Below the pieces are notes generated by a model, which searched no databases, was not told where the DNA came from, and saw nothing but the letters and a program-made list of their open reading frames with translations. Of a stretch of 64,000 bases of DNA, positions 46,759 through 57,782 are shown piece after piece. The translations under genes were made by a program, and so were the position numbers. The DNA lies in assembly GCF_000276665.1 (NCBI RefSeq), contig NW_004955423.1, forward strand, positions 8,467,278 to 8,531,277, in the 5' to 3' direction. How positions within the stretch are numbered: the first letter of the stretch is position 1; each line of letters begins with the position of its first letter. The stretch is from Chinchilla lanigera (taxonomy: Eukaryota; Chordata; Mammalia; Rodentia; Chinchillidae).

Positions 46759-48005
46759 GACCTTTAAGATTTATTTTTAAGTGGGATGAAAAAAGTGCCA
46801 AAATAATGTACTATATTTGGGGTGAAAAAAAGAAGAGAAAACTAATCTATATTTGTACTATCTTACAGAATATTTTTTAAATCTTAGGAAGTATACATGA
46901 GAAGCTGGTAATGTTATTGCCTGTTCTGTAGGTTTAGGAATTTGGCAGATGACACAGGTGGAAAAAAGCAATTGCTGTATATCGTTTTACACTTTTTAAT
47001 GCTTAAATTCTATAAATGTGCTACCAGTTCAAGAAGTCAAATAAATAAAATTTACTTAAAAATAAAAGCAAAAGATCCTTTGCTATTTTGTAAAATGTTG
47101 TCAGTCTGTTAGTATTTTCCTCCTTTTATTTCTAAAATAAAAAAAAACCAAAGATAGAAGTTCATCAAGACAAGTCATAATCAAGCTATCACAAAGCAAA
47201 GACAATAAAATAATTCTGAATGTGGCAAGAGATAATAAATTTATAATTAAGAAAAAAAAGCAAAAATATTTGATCTGAAAAAACAAAATTATACTGAAAG
47301 AAGGCAAATGCTGATTCTATTGAAAGAAGACTGCTGATTAACAGAATAATTTTAGCAGAAGTTTACATCTGATGCAGCACAATTTGAACAAGCTACATGA
47401 AAAGGAGAAGTTATATTAAATTGCTTTCTTAGTTCTCTTCTAAGTCCCGTGACTGTAAGGACAGTTCTTACTGTCTGCTGCCCCTTCCTTGGCTTTGCAT
47501 TGGATGTGGCCTACAGAGCTTCCAGTGTCTGACATGACACGTGCTTGATTGAAAGGTGATGAAGACAAGATGCCAAGTACTCTCAGAAATTCCCAGAAGT
47601 TTTCTAGTAGTAAAGCCTTCTCCTTCATCTTTCTTTGGTTGGTTTTACATAGAAGGATAACAACTGTTGAGAAAAGATCCAGTCATTCATTTGAAAGAGG
47701 TTGATATCTCTTTTAAGGAAACAGAGGTAACTCCTCAAACCTATCTAGCCAATTAAACATGCAGCTGTTTTAGGGATACTATATCATTCCATGCCAAAAT
47801 GTTTTCCTTCTGTGTAGTTCTGATCCTTTCATGTTTATTTAACATCTGTTGACAATTTCTTCTCCATTGATTTCAGGATGAAATATAGACCCCAAAATAT
47901 TATATTCAGAGACCAACATCATGTGGTCTTTGCCTAGCTCTCTAACCCATCTACCATTTTGCGCTATTTCATCATGACTCTAGAGTGCATTTCTTTGGGG
48001 CCTCC
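46759..48005. other. Spacer without recognised gene
   Basis: AT-rich, unique-looking. Nothing recognised. Confidence 0.5.
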
Positions 48006-48757
48006 ATGGCTTTTTTTAAAAATTAATTTTATTGGTACTCTTTTGATACATAATGATCATGTTCATCATAGGGAATTTACACCTGTATATAATATGTCTT
48101 GATTCTTTTTATTTTCCCATTCCTCTTCCCTCCATTCAACCCTTCTTCCCCTCCTTATATACGAAAGCCTTGTTTCCATTTTTTCCTTCTCCTTTTTTTT
48201 CCTTTCTCCTTCCTGTCTCCTCCCCCATCCTTTGTTCCCTTCCCATTGAAAATTTTCTTCCCACTTCTTAATATCTGTCATCCATTTTGGTCCTTATTTA
48301 TGCTTTCAATTTCTCACACAAGCGAAATAATGCAATATTTAAACATGTGTGCCCAATTTATTTCACTGAAAAATATTGTCTCAAGGTGCATCCATTTACC
48401 TTAAAAATGTCTCAAGTATATCCTTCGTTATGGCAAGGTAGTACTCCATTGTATATAAAAACTACTTTTTTTATCCATTTATCCATTGAGGGACATCTGG
48501 GCTGTTCCCAATATTTAGTTGTTACAAACTATGCTGCTGTAAATATGGGTGTGCATATATCACTGTGGTATCATGGATTTAACTCTTTTGGAAAGATATC
48601 AAGAAAGGAAACAGCAAACAGAATAGCTACCCTTGCTTTTTCAGGGTTCCTGTCATATAGAGTACTGTTTTCCATCCTTTGACTTTCAGTCTATGAATTT
48701 TTGGGGGGTTAAATGTGTTTCTTGTATGCAGCATATTGTAGGATCTTGTTTCTTGAT

Positions 48758-49084
48758 CTAGTCTTGCAATCTGTTTCTTTTGATTGGTGAATTGAGACCA
48801 TTAACATTGATGGTTATAAATGACATGTATTGGCTTATCCTTGTCATATTATTTTCCTGTTGTTGGTGCCTCTTTTTCCCTTTTGTTTGATTGCTCACCT
48901 TGCCTGGTGGATTCACTCTGTTGTGATTCATGAAATTGTTGTCTTTTTTGTCTTTTTCTTGAATATCCTTCAGAACTTTTTGAAGGGCTGGTTTAGTGTG
49001 CATGGATTTCTTCAGGTGTTCTTCATCATGGAAGTATTTTATTTCTCCATCCAGTTTGAAAGATAATTTTTCAGGGTGCATCAA
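48758..49084 (-). pseudogene. L1 ORF1 C-terminus read through into ORF2 N-terminus
   Basis: One 108-residue minus frame begins with KLSFKLDGEIKYF, the ORF1p C-terminal domain block, and ends with ITINVNGLNSPIKRNRLQD, the conserved start of ORF2 endonuclease. The inter-ORF stop codons have therefore been lost by mutation in this decayed copy. ORF2 continues only to about 48,620. Confidence 0.85.
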
Positions 49085-49545
49085 TCTGAGTTGGAGGCTG
49101 TTTTCTTTTAGGTCTTAAAATACTTTACTCCAAGCTTTCCTTGACTTAAGCGTTTGGGCTGAGAAGTTACTTGTGATTTTGATGGGCTTTCCTCTGTAGG
49201 TGATTTGTTTCTTGTCACTACCTTTTAATATTCTGTTCTTGTGTGGAATTTCTGGAATCTTGACTATTTTATGCCTTAGTGTAATTTTTTCTGATCATGG
49301 ATAATTGGAATTCTATATGCCTCCATTACTGGATGTCAAACTCCTTTTCCATAATTGGTAAGTTTTCTATTACTTCTATGAACAGGTTTTTTTTTTTTTA
49401 TGTCCTTTGTGGCATCTTCTGATTTTTCATTGATTCTGATCAATCTTATGTTATTCTTCTTTGCATCATATAGCAGCTGTTGGATTGATTTTTTATGGTC
49501 CCTTGATATTTTTAAAAAGGCTTTTACATCTTCTAAGTCTTATAT

Positions 49546-49749
49546 TCAGTTCTCACATTGGTTGATGCTGCTGTATATACTTTCAGTACAGTTTTTAATC
49601 TCCTGGATATGTCTGAATCTAGATTTCATGAAATCTAGTTCTTTCCTGTGTTGAGCATTCATGGTTTCTATCACTTTCCTAAGTTCCTCTATTTTTTTAT
49701 CTGTACCTGCTCTAGATTCACTAACAATATCCTTCATTATGATTCTCAT
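49546..49749 (-). pseudogene. L1 ORF1 coiled-coil fragment
   Basis: The minus frame includes KKIEELRKVIETMNAQHRKE, with heptad-like spacing typical of the ORF1p coiled coil that drives trimer formation. It continues the same broken ORF1 as the neighbouring entry. Confidence 0.7.
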
Positions 49750-50299
49750 CTCTTTAGTTATCTGTGAAATTATTCCTGATTTTTTTCTAGAGCCTCATTT
49801 TCTACTCTGTTACTTTTATGTTACCATTTCAGACAGCTCCATTGGGTGACTTTTGATTTCTTCCACCTCAATACCTCCTGGATTTGCCTTGGGCAAGCTG
49901 GAGTCTAAGGTTGCATCTAGCTTCTGTGTGTTTTCATTTTCCATTTTTTTAACATTTGTTTTCTGCATTGATGCTTATAAATTGCTTATGGTAGCTAGCT
50001 TTATTACTAGTATTGAGACATCCTTAGAAAATGACTACTTTTTAGGCTGACTTTGGCTTTTGAGTCTGTCCCAAGATACTGCCTCTTTGATTTATTAGGA
50101 ATGAGAGGTTGCTGCCTATTTGATCTAGCACCCTGTTCTTTGATACTGGAGTATGGTATTGTTTATGACCCCCAGATTATCTAAGTATTGTCATACAAGG
50201 AAAAACAACTGATCATAACAACTATGTCTCCTTAGATAACATAGTACAATCAGTAATAAAGATAATATCAAACACAGTCAAATGACAAGCTGTGGTAAC

Positions 50300-51536
50300 T
50301 GTTGATTTGTGACCTTTTACCATAAGCACAAGATTTATAGTTATATAACAAAATCCAAAATGAATCAGAAAATTATATACAGTAAATATTCCCTCAATAC
50401 AGTGATTTTACTCCCAAAGGAGAAAAATTTAAAAGGAATAAGAGGAAAACATAGAGAAATAAAAGAAGAGAAGGAGATTAGAAGTAAAGCTGAGGGATAA
50501 AGGAAGATTACCCAAGTTTTTGGAGAATTGTGAAGAAAACAGGAAGGAAAGAAAGAAGGAAAAAACAAAAATACCAATAACACAAAACAGAAGAACCCCT
50601 AAGAACAATGTTCACTCTCATGAAAAAATAACCAAAAAATCAAGGAAAAAGAAAAAAACAAAAGCAAAGAGGAGGGAAAAAAGAAAGAAAATGAAATCTT
50701 TCTGTGATTTCAAGCCTGTGGTTATTTTCAGGGGTCTAGAGTTTGGTGGTAGCATCCAATTTAGGACCTGTCTCCACTGTCACCAGTAGACAAAGGAGGC
50801 CAACAAAGCCCAGATCTGTGTTGGTTGATCCCAGCAGTACTGCAGGAGGAATGGGACAAGATGACAGTTTTGGTGCTTTTAACTCCACAAAAGTACAGGC
50901 TGATCCTCTGGTTGTGGGGTTGAGGCCTAAGTTATTCACTAAAACACTCTGGGTGTCTCCTGTCAGCCTGGCTTCAGCTTCTCATCCATGGATGTCTCCC
51001 ACAGCTGTCCCTCACCCAGTCCCCCACAACCCTGAAAGGAAGCCAACCCACAGCTTCAAGGAGTCAGGGTTCATTTGGCCCCTCCCTAAAATGGCATCCA
51101 GCCAAGCACTCTCTGGAGTATTCTTGAACTAGAGCAACTCACCTGCTGTTGTAGTTCTCAACATCCACTGCTGTGTTACACTGGTGTATTTATCCATGGA
51201 GGCCTCTGGCATCACCCACTTTCATGGATCTCTGTAGATTCAAGACCCCCCTCTCATGCTATGAGCCAAGAGTCAAAGAGAAACAGCAGTTTGCCACCTC
51301 CTTTTACTGCATTGAAGTCTCCACTTTCCCTGTGGACTCCAATTCTCTCTTCAGATCCTTCCTGTATCTCCGTCCTTCTTTTCTTCTCCAAGTTGTTATA
51401 TACCAGTGTCGGGAGTCTGAATCTCAGGAAGGCTTATTGCTGCTGTTTATTCCTGCTATTTTCATGTCTCTGTAAATGTGATTTCCATTTCTTGGCTCAT
51501 TCTTCTATTTGTTCCTTTTAATAATTCTCCTTCCAA
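50300..51536 (-). mobile_element. Probable 5' region of the deleted L1, with purine-rich tract
   Basis: 50,400-50,700 is A/G-rich on the plus strand. It is followed by GC-richer sequence from about 50,740. The order mirrors 4,260-5,100 of the first L1. The outer limit is set at the (TG)n boundary and is uncertain. Confidence 0.55.
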
Positions 51537-51541
51537 ATGAG

Positions 51542-51542
<1 letters not shown>

Positions 51543-51578
<36 letters not shown>
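51543..51578. repeat. Microsatellite (TG)n
   Basis: About 17 TG units, adjacent to the presumed L1 5' end. Confidence 0.97.
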
Positions 51579-51579
<1 letters not shown>

Positions 51580-53360
51580 TTTCTTGTATCACTATATTTA
51601 TTGTGCATCATTGAGATTCTCTTTCCATCAGACTTAAGAAGTTCAGGGAGCTAATACATATTCATTTTGCATCGCCAATTCTGGCATCTAGTAGGCACTT
51701 GATGGTTGCATGAGTGAATACATATATGATCTGGCTGAAGTTTTAAAGATAGACATATTGTCATACCTTTTAATAAAATCCAAACCGGGGCTTAGCAGAA
51801 ATGGTTGGCAGGAGAATTCTAACTCTGCATGTTAAGAGTGCTACTAGCCTCAGATTGACTTGTGAGAGATGAAATCTGTCACAATTCTCCACAAGTCTTT
51901 TGATTTTGTGGAGAGTTTTAGATTTTGTAGAAGTGTGTGTATGATTTGAAAACTCTTCTGTTTAGAAACATTTGACTTCTAACAAATCTAACGCATTAAT
52001 AACAGCTCTCAGTCCAGTGGACTTTCACCCTTATCTCCAGAAAACCGCATTGTTTACGGCTAGTGGTACTTAGTTACATATCTAAATCACCCTGTGGAAG
52101 GAAGCCTTCAGCCAAAACCTCAGAGCCCCATTTGCTTGCTAGAGAGAAACAAGGACAGTATGATGAACTCTATCATGTTGCAGTTAGCTTTCTTTCTCAA
52201 AGATACCCTTTTAAATGTTAACTTTTTATAAAACAAATCTAACAATTCTAGCCCAAACAATTCATTTTACAAACTGCGGGGGCTGATTCTGGTAGGTTAC
52301 AGCTATGTCAATAAAATGCTATCAAGACAGATTGTAGAGATAGGCTCATTATCTTTAATTAGTTCACTTTACCCTGAACAAAATAGATAAAATCAATTCT
52401 TGAACCCCAGCTATTCAAACATGTTTACATAAACAGGATGAAGTTCATAATAAGTTGTTTTCAGACTTTACTAACCTTAATTATCCTACAGATGCTGTTA
52501 AAGTGTGTCCACTGACACATCTAAAGTGCTAATACTCATTTTTTACATTACTGAGAACCATTACAACACCGAGTTCAATAAACATTTGAGCACAGCCTGG
52601 CATTAATTTTAGAATAAGTAGCACATCTGATCACAGTGACATGTGGCTGAAGGCAAAACTCAAATCCAACAGAATTTGCCGGACTTTAGTTCTGACATCA
52701 TTTTTTTTTTTTTTTTTTACAAAGCTTAAGAATGAAAATGATAGGCATCGTGGAATATTTCTCCCATCGTATGTAGTTGTTTGGCAGTCTCCAAGTCTGC
52801 CGTCCTTGAGGAAACACTGTGTTAATTAAATAATTAATTAAGCTCTTTTAAAAACCAGCAGTTCTCCTGTGGTTTGCTCTTATAATTGTCTCATCCTTCA
52901 TGAACTAAAGTACTAACTAAGCTAACTGTCTGGATTGTTCTTAATATAGGGCTTTACTGCTTTAATTCATGCAATCATTAATCATATAGCTTTTGTGTCT
53001 CTTTGCCTATTGTCTTTGTCCAGCATTGTAATATATCAGAAGGCAGGACCTGAGTATCCTTATTTTCTGCAGGGTCTACACAGCATTATATGGTGTTAAA
53101 TGGAAAAAAATTACTTTTATGTGATAATGATGAAAACAGAAGTCACAGAAGTCTATTGTAACATGATGCATTATGAACTTAATGTTTAAAATGACAGTTA
53201 TTGAAGCTGTCAACTGTGCTATTAACCTGTGTCAGTTACTAAGAAGTTTAGTATCTTGTGAGTACAGTGATGAGAATGTTCAAAATAGCCTGCTTCTAAT
53301 GACTCTCATGTACATGTGTCCCTTCAATTATCCATGTACTTTTGATGAAGAGTTCTGTTT
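51579..53360. other. Spacer without recognised gene
   Basis: Unique-looking. A T18 run lies at 52,701-52,718 with no SINE attached. AT-rich 'ttaattaaataattaattaa' lies at 52,821-52,840. Some of 51,950-53,000 could be conserved noncoding DNA, but that cannot be judged from one genome. Confidence 0.45.
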
Positions 53361-53362
53361 CA

Positions 53363-53556
53363 GGTTTTTTTGTGGTTGCTTTGTTTTTGTGGTCCTTGGG
53401 ATTGAATCCAAGGCCTTTGCACTGAGCTATATCCCTAGCTCTTTTAAAAATTTTTAAAAATTCTTAGATATAGTCTTGCTAAGTTGTCCAGGCTGGGCTT
53501 GAATTTGTGATCCTCCTGCCTCAGCATCATCTCAAATTGCCACCATGCCTGGCTGT
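53363..53556 (-). repeat. B1+ID composite SINE (B4 / B1-dID type, antisense)
   Basis: On the minus strand a B1-like half ('cagccaggcatggtggcaat', 'gctgaggcaggaggatcac') is joined by an AT-rich linker to an ID-like half ('gagctagggatatagctcag', 'ttggattcaatcccaagg'). Diverged. Same design as at 16.9 and 57.6 kb. Confidence 0.85.
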
Positions 53557-55738
53557 TTTTATTTTTATTACTTAAACCAGAGGCTGAAAAGGTTGATTGG
53601 AGTTCAAATTAGCCAGCTTTCTACATACTGGTAGTTCTGGTAGTATGGTTATCGGGTGAGAAAGTGGTGATGTTTGCTAAACTTTATTTTAGGGATTTTT
53701 GTGGAATTTACATTTTGATGGTCAACTGGCATCAATAAGTCAGCATGGGTTGAGTGCATTGAATAGAACCATGGAGAAATCTGTTTTCCTGTCAAAAGTT
53801 CTGTTTGGTTAGTTTGAGAGCAGATCTTGTATCCACATGAGAAAGTTAAACAGTTCATCTTGATGGGACTAGCAGACCTCAGCAGAGCAAACCTTAAGGA
53901 CAAGATGTAGTTTCTAGAACTGAGGAATTTAACCTTTGTTCTAGTTTTCCTTCCTGTCAGCCATGTCAGCAAGAAAACTGTCAAGGCTGATTTCAAATGA
54001 ATCATCCTTGGGAGCGTTTGCCCCTACCCCAAAACCACTTATCTGACACATGCAATGTTAGCTCTGACATTGCAAGGAATTCGTTATACCATAAAATAGA
54101 AAAATCTCCGTCTTGTATATTATGTATAAGGATACATTATATAGTAAAAGTATATGGGTGGGATAGATAGATAAAAATTTTATCTATAAACTCAGCAATC
54201 TTACAGTTAAGTTCTGAAACTACAGCCTCTTGGTCACTTGCCTCCAGGGTTCTTCCAAGAGAGATTAGGAAATGTTTGGCCTAGCCAACCTTTAAGATGT
54301 ACCAAGAAGTACATTTTTCTAGCTCTGTTAATATTACTTGTACTTAAAGAACCCACAAATTTCTTGATATTTAAAAATTTTTATAGAGTATAACTCAAAA
54401 ATAAAATCATATATTCAAGGTATACATCATATATATATTATAATCAAGCCAACATTTCATCTCCAATCATATTTACAATAATTCTTGATTTCTTCTGCTT
54501 AAGAAACACTTTTTAATAGCATAACTCAAAATACCCTTAAACAAAAAGAAAAATGCCCTCTCATTCCTAGACATAGATGAAAACAATTAAGTAAACACCA
54601 TTCTAGCTGATTTCTTGGTGTCTCTATACAGAAATGCATTTTTGAAATTAAAGCATTGGCAATGCCCTATATACTATTTTATAACTTCCTGTTTCACATA
54701 CTGTAGTGTATTGGATGCCTTCCTGCCTTAATATAATCATATCAGAATCCAGATCCCTTGACATAACTAATAACTTGGTTCATCCCCTTAATCACCCTCC
54801 TTTATCCCTCTTCCCCTTCCTCTTGTCTAATAATAGCTTCTACTTTCATGCTGTCTTTTTTAGATTCCATTTTAAATGTCTGAAAATTGAATTTATAATA
54901 ACATTGCTTTCAAGAACGTCTCCCCCCTCTGCCCCCGAACAACCAAAAAACATCAGGTTCTTCAGGCCCTTGACTCTCCAAAACATAGAATTAGAAATTT
55001 TTCACTCCAGACATATGTGTCCATGATCAAATAAGATCATGTGCTCTGATGTGAATTTTCATTTTGACTCCTACAATCAGAGTGAGTGTCGGGCTTAATG
55101 AGCGAGAGAGCTGAGACTAGATAACGAACAATGCGTCTTCCACATTCCCATAGTGAGGGTCCACAGTCCCTCATGTGCAGTTCAGGAATTCAAAGCGGCT
55201 CCAAAAAGCAGCACTTTTTAGTAACACATTTGGTGGCCAAAATTGATATGAAGTTTACGATCCTCGTTCATCTCAATGGAAATATTCCTGTTTGATTACG
55301 GGCTTATGTCCCAGACCCACTGAGCTCTTATGTAAACAGATACACCCACCACATTATTTTCCTAGAGTAAAAGAAAAATCTAAGGTTTAAATGTATCTGG
55401 CAACAAAGACTTTTAGATATGGAATTGTTGACTGTACTTTTCCTTAGACGTCTGAAGACTTCTTGAAAAATCACTGGGAGTAAATCCATATTAAATCTTT
55501 AGTCACCCATGTGGGTGGTTAGTTGTTCTCATATCTCCTGCATAACACCATTAGAACACTTATAATAACAGAGTAATAATTTGTTCTTAATCTTTTGTTT
55601 TGGGCCAAACTGACAACTCTTTCAGACAAACTATCTTTAAAGTAATATTTATTATTTCTGATTATATCACAACTATCCTCCTTTAAAATTTGGAAAAGAG
55701 ATTTTGAAGAAAATAAAAATCACATATAATCTCACTTC
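53557..55738. other. Spacer without recognised gene
   Basis: Unique-looking. The 118-codon minus frame at 53,649-54,005 shows no domain. The stretch 55,070-55,520 has low repeat content and several CpGs and could be conserved noncoding DNA; untested. Confidence 0.45.
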
Positions 55739-55752
55739 TAAAAGACAAGCAA

Positions 55753-55920
55753 GCCAGGCATGGTGGCACATTCCTGTAATCCCAGAACTTGGGAGGCTGA
55801 GGCAGGAGGATCATTGTGAGTTCGAGACCAGCCTGGGCTACAAAGTGAGCTCAAGGCCAGCCTGAACTGCATAGCGAGACCCTGTCTCGAAAAGACAAAA
55901 AAAAAAAAAAAAAAAAAAAA
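55753..55920 (+). repeat. B1 SINE (sense), long poly(A), probable target duplication
   Basis: Well-kept B1 ('gccaggcatggtggcaca', duplicated 'gccagcctg' blocks, 'cgagaccctgtctcg') with a tail of about 25 A. Flanking 'taaaagacaagcaa' / 'taaaaagacaaccaa' suggests the target duplication. Confidence 0.95.
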
Positions 55921-55940
55921 TGCTATAAAAAGACAACCAA

Positions 55941-56105
55941 AGCTAGATGTGGTGATCCATGCCTATAGTCCTATCACTCAGGAGGCTGAGGCAGGAGAAT
56001 TGCCATGAGTTAAAGGCCAGCCTGGGATACATAAGCAACTTTAAGGCCAACCTGCACTACATAGAAAGAAAAAAAGCCAAAAACATAAATAAGTAAATAA
56101 ATAAC
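55941..56105 (+). repeat. B1 SINE (sense), second copy in the same orientation
   Basis: 'agctagatgtggtgatccatgcctatagtcct' and duplicated 'ggccagcctgggatac' / 'ggccaacctgcactac' blocks, with an (AAAT)-rich tail. More diverged than the first, so the two inserted separately. Confidence 0.92.
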
Positions 56106-56227
56106 CACCAAAGTTGCTGTTGTGGTTTATTAAGTCTTTTTTCCTATACATGTTCTTAAAACTGTGATAATACTCAAACATTACTTTCAAAAGCATTATT
56201 TTTAATCGCTACAGAGTATGCCACGGT

Positions 56228-56682
56228 TATAGTTTAAATATAAAATGTCCCCTCAAAGTTTCCTGTGGTCAGAAGTGGGGCTTTTGGAATGTGATTGGAT
56301 CATGAGGGCTCTAACTTCATCAGTGAATCAATCCATGATAAGATGATAATTTGATGGTATTCTTGGGAGATAATGGAAATTCAGGAGGTGTGCAGCTGAA
56401 GGAAGTAGGCCAGTGAGGCCTGACTTTGGGGACTATATCTGGGCTCTGACTGCTTCATCTCTGGCTCTTTACCCTCCTTTTCTGGCAGCCATGAGGTAAG
56501 CAGCTCCCCACTGCCATGCCCTTCTGCCATGAGGGTTCTGTCTCCCCTCCCCATGGACTTAAAAGCAATGGAGGCGATTAGCTCTAGACTGAAATCTCTG
56601 AAACCCTGAGTTAAAGTAAACCTTCCTTCTTTAAGGTGATTTTGTTATTTTGTCATATCAATGCAAAGTTAACTTATTACAC
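56228..56682 (+). mobile_element. MaLR-like solo LTR (sense)
   Basis: Starts 'tatagtttaaatataaaatgtcccctcaaag' and carries 'gcagccatgaggtaagcagc', 'ctgccatgagggttctg', then 'ctgaaatctctgaaaccctgagttaaagtaaaccttccttc', and 'gttattttgtcatatc' near its end: the classic MaLR order. Confidence 0.8.
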
Positions 56683-56734
56683 CCATATATGGAAGTATCG
56701 TGATTTATTTAACAACTTCCTTATTTTAGGGCTT

Positions 56735-57580
56735 TTCAGTTGGTCTCAATACACACTTCACAGAAGAAGTACAAATCACCAATAAATAGATGAAGAATTC
56801 CTCAACATTGCCAGCCATTACGGAAATGAAAATTAAAACAGCACTGACAGTCCATTTTACCCCAGAAAGAATGGCTATGATCACAAAATCAGATAATAAC
56901 AAATGCTAGCGAGGCTCCAGGGGAAAAAGGAACACTTTTACATCACTGGCAGGAATGTAAACTCATACAGCCACTATGGAAATCACTACACATATTTCTA
57001 AAAAGAACTAAAATTACAAATTCCTTTTGACCCGATAGTCCCTTTCTAGGTATCTTCACAAAAGAGTGAAAGATAACATATTATGGTGAAACTGTATGTA
57101 CATACCCATGTTTATAGCAGCACAATTCATAATACCTAAACCTTGGAAGCAGCATATGTGTCCATCAATAGATGAAAAGGTAAGGAAAATATGGTATTTG
57201 CGTACAACGGAGTACTGCTCTACCATAAAGAAAGATAAACTTGAGTCATTTGTAGGAAAACGGATGCATCTTGAGAATATAATGTTAAGTGAAATAAATC
57301 AGACACAGAAGCTTAAATATCACATTAGTTTTCTTAGGTGAGAAACCCAAACTGTAAATAAAGATCTAAATAAAAGATAGATAGTAGGAAGTACGGAGGT
57401 AGAGCTTTCTTAAACAGGAAGGAGATCAAGAAATGGAGGGGAAATGGAAGGAGTGGAGAGAAGATGGAAAAAGGAATTAAGATGTGTTATGTACGTGTGC
57501 CAACTCCCCCCAAGAAAAGTAAACATCATGCACTGCACACATTTGCTACTAGATAAAAGCTAATAAAAATGATGAGCTAT
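56735..57580 (+). mobile_element. L1 3' end fragment (sense)
   Basis: Carries ORF2 C-terminal and 3'UTR blocks: 'aatagatgaagaattcctcaacattgccagccattacgg', 'catcactggcaggaatgtaaactcatacagccactatgg', 'cccatgtttatagcagcacaattcataatacc' and 'accataaagaaagataaactt'. The 81-codon frame at 57,096-57,341 is the usual L1 3' reading. It is a 5'-truncated copy. Confidence 0.9.
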
Positions 57581-57582
57581 AC

Positions 57583-57782
57583 AGTGTGGCGCATGACTGT
57601 CATCCCAGCACTCTGGGAAAACTGAGGCAGTTCAAACCCCACCTGTGCAATTTAGTACCTTAATGAGACCCTGTCCCAAAATAAAAAATTAAAACCGGTG
57701 GTGATGTAGCTCAGTGCAGAAGTCCTGGGTTCAATCCCCAGGACAAGAACAACAATGACGACAACAACAACAACAACAGAAA
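57583..57782 (+). repeat. B1+ID composite SINE (B4 / B1-dID type, sense)
   Basis: A diverged B1 half ('cagtgtggcgcatgactgtcatcccagcactctggg', 'gagaccctgtccc') is followed by an A-rich linker and an ID half ('ggtgatgtagctcagtgcag', 'cctgggttcaatccccagg'). It ends in (AAC)n, abutting the L1 3' end. Confidence 0.85.

Larger units (their letters stand above)
48009..51536 (-). mobile_element. L1 copy with large internal deletion (minus strand)
   Basis: On the minus strand the order is 5' region (about 51,536-50,300), ORF1 (about 50,050-48,950), the first part of the ORF2 endonuclease (to about 48,620), then directly the L1 3' end (48,620-48,009) with a terminal T-rich stretch at 48,009-48,016 in plus sense. 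The rest of endonuclease, all of reverse transcriptase and the Cys-rich region are missing. The 5' boundary near 51,536 is approximate. Confidence 0.82.

Noticed and set aside
48287..48682. 131-codon plus frame
   Set aside because: It lies antisense within the L1 3' end and crosses the L1 deletion junction.
50743..51132. 129-codon plus frame with proline-rich content
   Set aside because: It lies antisense in the presumed 5' region of the second L1, where GC-richer sequence leaves long chance frames.
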